Shown one piece after another: positions 55,393 to 64,000 of a stretch of DNA of 64,000 nt; the stretch's first letter is position 1; each line of letters begins with the position of its first letter. The notes below the pieces were generated by a model. That model saw nothing but the letters and a program-made list of their open reading frames with translations. It had not been told where the DNA came from and did not search any database. The stretch comes from Scylla paramamosain (lineage: Eukaryota > Arthropoda > Malacostraca > Decapoda > Portunidae). The position numbers and the translations under genes were made by a program. Location: NCBI RefSeq assembly GCF_035594125.1, contig NC_087191.1:3358967-3422966 (forward strand), given 5' to 3'.

Positions 55393-56148
55393 TGTGATGC
55401 ACGAACTCAGGAGTGAGGAGAAGTGAACAGTGTTATAATGTATAGGATGTGAGGGTTAGGAATGAAGTGAGTTAAGAGCAGGAAATCCTCATCCGTCACA
55501 AGTGTTCGAAGGTCAGTGACACTGTCTCAGCCACAAATAGAGTGGGGCATTTCGGGAAAGTCGTCCCCAAATTTTCGTCGTGTCAAAACAGTTCATACCA
55601 GATGGTAGCTTATGTGTTTCAGTTCGGGGAAGTGTACCCCATTCTCGTGGGCTTTAGTTCGAGAAGTGAGGTTTCCAGGGAACGTCGTACTTGGTTACTT
55701 CCTCCTCAAGTTACAGTCATCACCTCTAACGGGTCCTAAGTTTCCCTTGAGGACGTATTACCCCAGTCTTCGTTGTAGTAAGAGGAATGATTTGTGTGAA
55801 TGTTGGCGAATGTGTCGAATGCTGCGAATGTAATAGATTATTCCTTTTCTATGAGACGGGGAATAAAGAGAGTGACGGAGTTAGTCAGGTGACTTCTCCA
55901 TAGATTACCCGTAGAGCAGAGGGTGACTGGGGTCCAAGTTCTCTTTTCCTGTAAGTATTCTGTATGTGAAAGGTGTTGGTACAATTTCCTACGGGAAGAA
56001 ATGTACGAGTCAGGTGACTCAAGGGTAAGTGGTTGAGTCAGTGTCAGCTGTTTAGTAGACCTTATGTATGGATAGGATAGGGAAAGTGTATAGGTAGGAT
56101 TTTGCATGTATTCTTCACCGTGAGTTTAACTCTGGGAGAATGGGCGTG
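55393..56148 (+). other. 3' untranslated region of the Gypsy element with polypurine tract
   Basis: No env-like frame is present. GGGAGAATGGGCG at 56,134-56,146 just before the 3' LTR is the likely polypurine tract. An AGTCAGGTGACT repeat occurs at 55,883 and 56,010. Confidence 0.6.
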
Positions 56149-57359
56149 TGTAACGCTCCTTTTTATTATTTCTGTGTTTCTTTGAGTTTCCCCAATAATT
56201 GTTTTCTTTTGTAGCTTGCGGTGAAGAGGAGGATAATAGCGGTAATTAAAGGTTTAGTGATTATATGAAAAAGTATATTTATAAGGCGTGTATTCGTGGG
56301 AGTGATTTAAAAGTCTTGAAACATTTGTTATAAATAGTCTTTACTTATTTCAACTGTGGTTTTCTCTAATCAAAGGTAATACGAATAATAGGATTACATC
56401 ATGTTGCGTCAGCCTACCAGTAACTCATAAGGTGTCATTCCCTAGCTTATAAAATATGTTAGTAATTTAGAATTCAATTATTAACTTCAACTAATGTCCA
56501 GCCTATATGCTCACCTTGCTAGCCAATTATTCCTGCATTTTTATTTAAACTCACGGTTCAGTAAAATTATTTGTGAAAGAAGAGAGAGAGAGAACTAGCT
56601 AAGGTTCCAATAACTTGAGAGGCCTGGGGGTGTTGAGGGAGAGAGCACAGAATGGCGTCTCCCTTCCCTCTGGCAACAGATAAAATAGCCGGTGTTGGTC
56701 CCACGTGGAGACACGCCACAGAGTCTTGGGAAAGTGTTAGCCATGTAATGTTTCTTTAGTCAAATATAATCTACTGTGAATGTGTTGTGAGCAATATTAT
56801 TGCCGTAGAGAAGTGATGGATGAAGGCTGTGACGCTATTTAGGGTTATAACGGTGCCCAGAATCAATGGTACTCTTGAGGAGTTATAAAAGTAATTATTT
56901 TCTTGTGTATTCGTAGTGTTAAGTAACGGAATATAAGTGTATATGCCATACCAGAATTTCAAGTGCCTTATTTATTTATTTTTTTTCTAGATTAACCACT
57001 CGATAATGTCATAGTGGGTCAGTCAACCCAAAGAATCCCATCAGTATTATTCACTTAATTATTTTTTTGCTATTTTTATATTTTTCGTTCCTCATAATAA
57101 AGCCACACTGTAGGTACTGTGTGATAATTAACCTCTCCCTACCCTCTGGCCATGACGATGAAGGCGAGAACCATTACCAATCAAAAATGTTTTTTTTTTT
57201 TTTTTCTATTGTGTGTGCGTGCTTCACCTCTTCTCTCTTCCTCTTCTTTTTTTTTCTTCTTCACCGTGAAGATCTTTGCCTCGTCTCATTAGAGCTCTGA
57301 TCGGACCGGTGAGGAGGAGGGAGGAGGGGGGAACCGGAGGAGGGGGGGGTGGCGTTACA
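56149..57359 (+). repeat. 3' LTR of the Gypsy element
   Basis: Aligned by eye with the 5' LTR: substitutions at equivalents of CTTTGAGTYT, TATATTYATAAG, GTGTTKKTCCC, GACASGCC, TAGGRWTATAA, ATTCAYTTAA and GCGTSCTTC; other differences are short indels in GA, ATTT, T and G runs. Confidence 0.95.
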
Positions 57360-57363
57360 GGTG

Positions 57364-58243
57364 CTTTCGGAGCGGCAAGCAATCCATCACCAACAGCCTC
57401 ACCCGACACTACCTCACGACGCTGCGCCGTAACGCCCACGTCAACTACTGCATTATCACAACTGCCAAAGGAATGAGGGATCGGGATAGCAACATCTCTG
57501 ATCATCTCCAAGCCAGAGGAAACAATACCGGCCCATAATACGAGGGAGAGGGGCCCTAGAGAAGTAGTCAGGCTGGCCCGCCTAACCAACACGGCAATAC
57601 TCAACAAACGTAGCCACGCCCGACCACCAAAACCGCCGCAACTGCTCCGGAGTCAATGCGACTCCAGTCGGAGACACAGCGGGCCTCCATGTCCTACCTG
57701 CACACGTGCCTCCTTAAATGCGGATGGCACAACAAAACAGAGCTCCAAAACTCTGTCCTCCTCTCTCCGCCGGCTATACTGCCCCCACTGGGGTGGAAGA
57801 AAGGCACGAGTCTGGCAGCAGTTCCGCGTCAAGAACGGATGGCTCATATATTTATATCGTGAGTGAATCCTTACATTAGCGTGGATCAAATAAAGAACTT
57901 TGTATACGAGTTGGCAGGTGCGCAGCCTGAGGCAGAGCAAATACGAACTCGTAATGATCGGTATGCCTCTTTTCTGGTTCAAGTGGATAAGAGTGTGGAG
58001 GAGCGGGTGTTGGATCAGGATGAGTGGGAAGAGGGCCTGATTGTCCGGCCCTTCCGCGGCTTTCTGAGGCGTAACACACACGACCCTGCAGTCATTAATA
58101 CCACCAGGGGTTCCACTGGGGCATATGGTATGGCCGCTGCCGCCCAACGTGCTGTGCCTCTCACACTGGGTGATGCTGATGCTGCAACCGGCGAGGAGCG
58201 ACGAGACTCGAGTGACGATGTGATTAGTCCCGTTAGTGAATAA
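57364..58243 (+). pseudogene. LINE family D 5' part and ORF1
   Basis: The open frame 57,863-58,243 reads NPYISVDQIKNFVYELAGAQ, then RNDRYASFLVQVDKSVEERV and GLIVRPFRGFL, and ends DDVISPVSE 13 bases before ORF2 sequence starts. RYxSFxVxV with a following Wx.GxxVRxF block recalls RRM-like ORF1 domains of Jockey/I-type LINEs. It has no clear ATG at its beginning and the upstream frame contains stops, so the ORF1 is incomplete. The GC-rich stretch 57,364-57,860 belongs to the leader or an earlier part of ORF1. Confidence 0.5.
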
Positions 58244-58254
58244 ATTTAGGAAAT

Positions 58255-60610
58255 CATGTTAGATCAATCTCCAGCTTATAAAATAATTTCCATCAATTGT
58301 GAAGGCGTGAAAAGCAAACTGCCATACATGCAGTCACTATGCGAGGATGCAGACTTGATATTTTTACAGGAAACATAGTTAATGACAGGAAACAAATTTA
58401 TTTAACAACGTTCATCCCAACTTCAACAGTTATGCTGTTCCCTCTGTAGAGTGTGGTTCTTCTATTCTTATTGGTCGACCGTATGAAGGCTTGTACATAT
58501 TGTATAGAAAACATCTTACACTCAATGGTAATGTTATAAATTTTGAAGATAAGCGACTTCTTGGATTTATGATTAATTGTGATAATTTAAAATATTTTCT
58601 TTTAAATGTGTACCTACCATATTATTCTGAAGAAAACGTGGCTGAATTTACTGTATATGGGGAAATTGGAAGGTATCTTAAGAGGAGCATGAGGTGAACG
58701 GAGTGGTGATAATAGGAGATTTTAATTCTGAACCTGGTAAAGAATACTATGATCAATTATCAAATCTGTGTGATGATTACGGTTTAAGTGTGAGTGATGT
58801 GTCTCTTCTTGCACAGGATTCATTCACACATGTAAATAATGCATCTTTGAATAAATCATGGTTGGATCATTGTGTTACGTCACAAAGCTTGCATAATGGT
58901 ATTACTGAAATTTACACAGATAATGATGCTACACTGTCTGATCATTTTCCATTATTCGTTTCTATTGATTTTAATAGCCTTCCTAAGGGTGTTATTTGTA
59001 ATTCTAAAAGTTATTATAAAATACTTTGGAATTTTCCAGATGATACGAGTAGATTGTGCACTAAGTTTTATAATGATCTTTTAGGGGAATTTAATTTTAA
59101 CGATGTGTATGAGTTTTATTTTTGGAGAAATAAGTGTAATGATGTGTGTCATTGGGCTCACTTGGAATCAAAATGCTGTGAATTCATAAGGTCTATAAAT
59201 CGAGTGGGACGTGATACGTTTGGTGTGGAGCGTAGAAAAGCCAAAATACTACCGGGTTGGAATCATCATATAAAGAATTTATATCGATGCTCAAGAGAAG
59301 CATTTAAGCAATGAAGGCGTCAAGGCGGAGAAAGGTACGGGAAAGACGCCGAGCGTATGCGGTCAGCGCGAGCAGAGTTCAATTTCGCCTTACGACAATG
59401 CCGCCGTAACGAAGAGGTGTTGCGCGCTGAGGCCATGTCTCGTAATCTCGCGTCAGAGGACTCGCGGGCGTTATGGCGCTGTGTGTCTGGGTCCGGCGGG
59501 GTGCGCAGAGGAGAGGCCTGACCGTACAGACGGAGCGGTAGGCGATATAAACATAACCGACATGTTCGGCGAAGTTCGGCTCGATCTTGAACTTCCTGCC
59601 AGACGAAGCACACAGGAAGGAATTTTTCAATCGTTATAACCACTGTGATCAATGTACACATTGATCACGTTACGATCGAGGAAATAAAGAACATTGTTAA
59701 CAAGATGAAGGATAGCAAAGCGGTTGGCCTTGATAATGTGCTCAATGAACTTTATCGTAGATGTCCTTTTAGTATTTTAGTATTTTTATCACTTATGTCG
59801 AATTGTTTTTTAGTTCACGAATTTTTACCAGAGGCTGTAACTGACGCTAAAATAATGCCGTTATTGAAAGGAAAGCTATTGGATTTTGCAATTAACGACA
59901 ATTACCGCCCGATAACTGTTTCAACGTCATTTTCCAAAAATTTTTGAAAGCATTATTTACAACAGAATACATAATGAACTTTACACGGCAGATAATCAAT
60001 TTGGATATAAAAATAAAATTTCAACTGATATGTGTATTTTTAGCTTCAAGAAAATAATCAACTATTACCATAGGCAAGGATCCCCGGTTTATGCCTGTTA
60101 TTTAGATGTGAAATCAGCCTTCGATAAAACATCCTATTTTAAATTGTTTACCAAATTATTGGAGCGCCGTGTGCCTAAAAAGATTGTTAATATTTTAAGA
60201 GTTTGGTATGTAAATAAGGCTATTTGTGTTGGTTGGGGTGATCAACTGTCACATAGGTTTCACTTGCAGAATGGGATACGACAGGGTTCGATACTCAGCC
60301 CATATCTGTTTAATGTGTTCATGGATGAGTTGAACATCAGGTTAAATGAAAGTAAACTTGGCTGTCACATTGCCAACAACCCAATGAATAACTTGTCTTG
60401 GGCAGACGACCTGGTCATTGTAACCCCTTCTAGTCATGTCCTATGTGGTATGCTGAATATCTGCGAATCATTTGCACGGGATCATTTGATGATCTTTAAT
60501 ACTAAAAAAACGAAGTGCATGCTATTTCAATCTAGATATTCTATCGTTTACCAAAAAAACAATAATAGAACTATGAGGCGAAGTGTTGGAATTTGTTGAA
60601 AACTTTTCAT
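58255..60610 (+). pseudogene. LINE family D ORF2: endonuclease and reverse transcriptase
   Basis: Endonuclease: IISINCEGVKSKLPYMQSLC and LIFLQET (58,285-58,380, catalytic Glu) followed by a TAG; after a frame change VVIIGDFNSEPGKEYYDQL (58,700) and TLSDHFPLFV (58,930). Linker: a GC-rich part (59,310-59,580). Reverse transcriptase: MKDSKAVGLDNVLNELYRRC, PLLKGKLLDF with NYRPITVS, KSAFDKTSYFKLF, NGIRQGSILSPYLFNVFMDE and LSWADDLVIV (catalytic ADD near 60,400). The C-terminal part is truncated at about 60,750. Several stops and shifts; inactive. It ends in TAAAGATATT and the (ATT)n run. The WADD box and (ATT)n tail differ from families A-C. Confidence 0.85.
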
Positions 60611-60917
60611 ACCTTGGTCATATAATATCAAGTAATCTGACAGATGATGAAGATATAATTAATCAAAATAGGGAATCATGTGTTAGGGGTAATATGATTG
60701 TGAGGAAATTTGATGATGAAAGGTTTTCATGAATTGAGACGGACCTGTTGTTTCAGTCTCATGACCAGAATACATAGAACCAACAACTTGGTGTTACAAC
60801 GTATCAGCAACAGTGATGCAGTGATGCAAATTTCTATTTTTGTTTATTAGATAGATCTTTTAGATTTTAGTATATACCTATATTTTATATGTGTATGGCA
60901 TTAAGCTGAAATAAAGA

Positions 60918-60918
<1 letters not shown>

Positions 60919-60980
<62 letters not shown>

Positions 60981-60981
60981 C
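60919..60981 (+). repeat. (ATT)n tail of LINE family D
   Basis: About 20 ATT units directly after the 3' end of the LINE, consistent with a trinucleotide tail from target-primed reverse transcription. Confidence 0.9.
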
Positions 60982-60989
60982 ATACAAGT

Positions 60990-61840
60990 TACTGTTACTC
61001 TCTGCAAACATTGCCCGACCCTCTGCTTCCTTGCTGCCCTCTCCCGCCTTGGCAAGAAGTAAAGCAACACATCTCTGAGGGGAAGAACCCTCCTTTGGTA
61101 TACTAGCAGCTGTTGAAACAGCAGTCATTACGTGACCAAACACCCACCGTGCATGTGAGTCGCTTGCTCCTTGCTTGCTCCCTGCCTCCGGAACACTCCG
61201 CAGGAGAGGAAACTCCCACTTCCCCAGCAGAGTTGGGAGTCTCCCCCGCCCTCGGCAGTGACCCCTAACACACCAGACACAAAAAAACTGGCACTCGGAG
61301 TACTAGCGCCCACAATCTCCATACCAGGTGAAAATTCCGCCTGAGCGCCACCTCCGAGAGGCTCCCCAGGGTGAAGTAAACCAAGAAATAAAATAAATAC
61401 TCCATCAGTAACACTTTCAACAAAGCCATGTGCTTCTTTCGGTGGTTCTACTTTGTGTAGTCAGCCCCAGCACAATAACTCAAGAACGAGCTTAGCTCTG
61501 ACTCAACCAAATCTTCGCCAGCAGCGGGATAGGCCTTCAGGCACTCTGCCCAAACTGCAGCGTCTACATCAACTCTGCACTCCTCTAGCGACTGCACCGC
61601 CTTACCGCAATCGATCCCAGGAATCAAACAAAACGCGGGCGCCCGATGCCGTGGCGCTAGCCTCGTTTCAGAACCAGTAATAACACTAATACTCAGGATC
61701 CTCTGCAGCTTCCACATCTGGGACGATGTGGATGGAGCTGTACCCAAAGTCTCCCACCTGCCAGGTCATTCCCTAACGCGAAATCTACACCTGTTATTGG
61801 CATGTCCTCCGCTAGTGCCATCCGCGCTTCTGCGTTCACT
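60990..61840 (-). pseudogene. Decayed third Gypsy: protease and linker region
   Basis: The minus strand reads VNAEARMALAEDMPITGVDF with ALGNDLAGG near 61,760-61,840, the late part of a Gypsy/ERV-like protease (ADxxPxxGVDxxLGNDL). 61,448-61,747 continues with PAFCLIPGIDCGKAVQSLEE and then a pre-pol linker down to about 61,000. The element is cut by LINE D at its 3' side, so reverse transcriptase is absent. The catalytic DTG region lies in a broken stretch near 61,850-61,900. Confidence 0.5.
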
Positions 61841-61899
61841 AACTTTTAAAACTTTTTTTTCTTAGAGCAGCGGTAAAACCTTCATTGAGAAAATTCTCC

Positions 61900-62620
61900 A
61901 TCATGAGCTCTTTTAACTCACAAAAGTAGGTGGCCTACTCGTTTGCAATTCATTTCACAAGAGTCTCCTCGAGATAGCGAACACATTGGAGGTAAGAGTC
62001 ACAAGGCCTTTTCTTCCCTCCACAGAACTGTAGCCTATACGCCTCCGGCCGCAACTCGTAGGCTCTTAGGATGTCAGCCTTAAACTCTTCTTAATCCTCT
62101 AAATCCTCTACTGACATCCTGTCATATACTTCGAGGGTGGATGGAGGGTGGAAGGCATTTCAACATAGCAACAAGGTCAACCCATTTTTCCTAAGGCCAT
62201 TCAAATTCGGCTGCCTTCTCAAATCTCCTGAACCATTCCGTTACTTTCTTCTCATCAAACTCTGGTATTGATTTCAAACTTCACATTATCTAGCTTTTTA
62301 CTGTATCTTCCCTCTCTCCTCTCCGCAAACCATGAGGTGAATTAACCTCTAATCTAATCTACTCCATTTCAAACATTCTGTTCTTTTCAGTTTCTCTTTC
62401 CGCCTGAAACCTTCTCATCTTCCACTCATACATTTTCTCCTTCTCTGCCTCAAGCAACTTGGCCTTCTCCTCGGTCTCAAGCCTTTGGAATTTTCTAATA
62501 TCCTCAGCCTTTAGCCTTTTTCCCTCGGCTTCAGCTTCCAACTCAAGTCTTCTCATCTCGTTCTCTCTTACTTTCTCTAGCCTCTTCATCTCCAACTTAA
62601 ATCTCATCTCAGACATTCCT
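61900..62620 (-). pseudogene. Decayed third Gypsy: Gag with coiled coil and SCAN-like domain
   Basis: 62,359-62,616 is a highly charged coiled coil (MRFKLEMKRLEKVRENEMRR). After several stops, YDRMSVEDLEDLEEFKADIL then RAYELRPEAYRLQF (62,050-62,140) matches the Gag pattern of decapod and vertebrate-like Gypsy elements with a SCAN-type capsid dimerisation domain. Frame changes are frequent. It is directly upstream of the protease piece and downstream of an LTR-like region, the expected order. Confidence 0.6.
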
Positions 62621-62884
62621 TCTGTCTAGGAGAACCAACCAATACTGAGGGTAGGATTTATATTGCCACAAGCGCTATTTACAGGACTATGGGTTCTGAC
62701 ACCGAACTGTGCCAGATCTACACTGCCACTTCCGGCAGACGCAGGGAACTCAGGTCGCGAGCCATCCCCGCTACCAGCCTTCTCTTGCATGGCTTAGTTA
62801 GCCTGGACACTGACACACAATGACAAACAAGCAACACTAGACTTCTCCCACGTGGCCACTAGAGCTTCCAGCAATCCTGCTGAG

Positions 62885-63560
62885 GTCACCAATTTTGTTA
62901 AAAAGATTCAGTCCCTCTCTCAGCTGCCACTTATCTTTAAATACTTCCTACATAGCTTACCGCAGGACACAAATTCAACGATTCCAAGCATTCGGTGGCA
63001 TTTAGGCATCCAGCAACTATACAGCCTCAGTTAGGTCGCCACTCCGTTTCCCCGTCCACAGAGAACGGAACGGAAAGTTCACTCTCAAGCCGGAAAGGAA
63101 TAATTAGCCACGAACCAGGGAATACAGACAATAGCGACAACACAGATCAATGCATAACATCTCATTAGACAACAGACCACCGTAACGGATCACCCACATC
63201 CAGCAAAGTATTATACGACCTTGCCAGAGAATAGCCTATCTTTACTCTTGCAATTGATAAGCCCACACTTCCGATACAGCTGATGGAGCCTGGGGAGAGG
63301 GTAGACAGCTGTGGGCCCTCACAAACACACGACACCACAGAAGGACACTGCACTTAAGCAGAAACAGGGGAGAGGACAGGAGCCTGGTCAGTCAGAACAC
63401 TCTGTTCAACGACACAAGAAAAGACTGCACAGAGGAACCCTCTGTCACAGGAACAGCCGGAATTAGTCACAAGCACTTTCCTGTCGGATATCTGGCTTCT
63501 TCCAGGTTACAGCCTTCCGTGGGGCCTTATATAGTATACCATAATAATGATAATAATAAT
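62885..63560 (-). repeat. Probable 5' LTR and primer site of the third Gypsy
   Basis: On the minus strand a TATATAAGGCCCC box (about 63,523-63,535) lies well upstream, and the segment ends TTTAACAAAA before TGGTGACCTCAGCAGG at about 62,877-62,892, which looks like a primer binding site. The 3' partner LTR is not in the window. LTR borders are approximate. Confidence 0.45.
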
Positions 63561-63578
63561 AATAATAATAATAAAACG
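63541..63578 (+). repeat. (AAT)n microsatellite
   Basis: About ten AAT/ATA units. Confidence 0.85.
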
Positions 63579-63806
63579 TTATACAGTAATCCCACATATA
63601 GCAATATGCCCTCCCTAAATACGCCTTCTCCTCGATTTTCTAACCATTACATCTACGCTCTACGATATCCACTCGGCAGCTGAACAAAGGGATGTCCCCA
63701 GTCCTCACTTGGCTGAGTGAGGAACGCACGCAGGCGAGATATGTGATGGGGAGAGTGAGAGATTTCCTTCCCGCCTCGCAGACGCTCCACTCGCTACGCT
63801 GCGTTC

Positions 63807-63889
63807 CTCAGTCTCAGGTCAGGGTTCCTAGTGAGCGGACGTGTTTAGTGAGCAGTGACCTGACGCTAATATAGCTGGCTAGTGTAGAC
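63807..63889 (+). repeat. LINE family A 5' leader fragment
   Basis: CAGTCTCAGGTCAGGGTTCC to TAGCTGGCTAGTGTAGAC matches the reverse complement of 25,198-25,275, the end of the LINE A leader, and stops at the base before the ORF1 ATG. No ORF1 sequence follows. Confidence 0.85.
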
Positions 63890-63911
63890 GGTCCTAGGCA
63901 AACTCAACCCA

Positions 63912-64000
63912 TCGCTGTCTCGGCCCATCGGCAACTCGGCCCTTCGGCAACTCGGCCCGTTAGAATACCAACTCGGCCCATAAGATACCATCTCGGCCCA
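63912..64000 (+). repeat. Short degenerate tandem repeat with CTCGGCCC core
   Basis: Six copies of CTCGGCCC at spacings of about 16, 17, 22 and 19 bases run to the window end, with interspersed ATCGGCAA and AGATACCA. The array probably continues past the window. Confidence 0.7.

Larger units (their letters stand above)
48620..57359 (+). mobile_element. Complete Ty3/Gypsy LTR retrotransposon with SGNH-Gag
   Basis: 8,740 bp with 1,212 and 1,211 bp LTRs (TGTAACGCTCC...GGCGTTACA), a GGTG target duplication (48,616-48,619 and 57,360-57,363), a primer binding site at 49,833, and a gag-pro-pol in one frame (49,921-55,392). Pol order is protease, reverse transcriptase, RNase H, integrase, the Ty3/Gypsy order. 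No env. About seven substitutions plus microsatellite-type indels separate the LTRs, so insertion is recent on a genomic time scale. It sits in the same direction as LINE D and interrupts that region. Confidence 0.95.

Noticed and set aside
55393..56148. Possible env gene after Gypsy pol
   Set aside because: No frame longer than about 90 codons, no signal peptide or membrane segment in a suitable frame.

Overview
The window looks like intergenic and intronic DNA of an arthropod, most likely a decapod crustacean (inference). Evidence is the density of long di- and trinucleotide repeats, the mix of CR1/Jockey-like LINEs, BEL/Pao and Ty3/Gypsy elements and a Maverick/Polinton, and two exons resembling decapod ionotropic receptors. 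Most long reading frames belong to mobile elements; many others are microsatellite or antisense artefacts. All database comparisons are from memory.

Layout. 1-4.8 kb holds decayed LINE pieces: a minus-strand RNase H fragment, and a plus-strand LINE (family F) with a PHD-finger ORF1. 4.8-9.6 kb holds two inverted, broken BEL/Pao copies sharing one family B LINE insertion. 9.6-10.85 kb is the 3' end of a family A LINE. 10,854-28,670 is a Maverick/Polinton bounded by structured terminal inverted repeats. Its genes all lie on the minus strand: protein-primed DNA polymerase B, packaging ATPase, integrase, a core-like protein, penton, pVI-like minor capsid protein and double-jelly-roll major capsid protein, all decayed. 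A near full-length family A LINE (21,114-25,365) splits its polymerase gene. 28.7-48.6 kb is a patchwork of LTR fragments, LINE families A, B and C and microsatellites, with the two candidate host exons at 40,101-40,312 and 42,881-43,006.

48,620-57,359 is a young complete Ty3/Gypsy element with 1.2 kb LTRs differing at about seven substitutions and a GGTG target duplication. Its Gag begins with an SGNH-hydrolase-like domain. Gag, Pro and Pol share one frame, broken by a UGA in the known UGA-CUAG readthrough context and by a UAA further on. 57.4-61 kb is another LINE (D) with an (ATT)n tail. 61-63.6 kb is a decayed second Gypsy with its LTR. The window ends with a LINE A 5' leader fragment and a short CTCGGCCC repeat.

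The most interesting points are the SGNH-Gag Gypsy with its probable programmed readthrough, the same fold in LINE A ORF1, and the virus-like Polinton with hairpin-rich termini.
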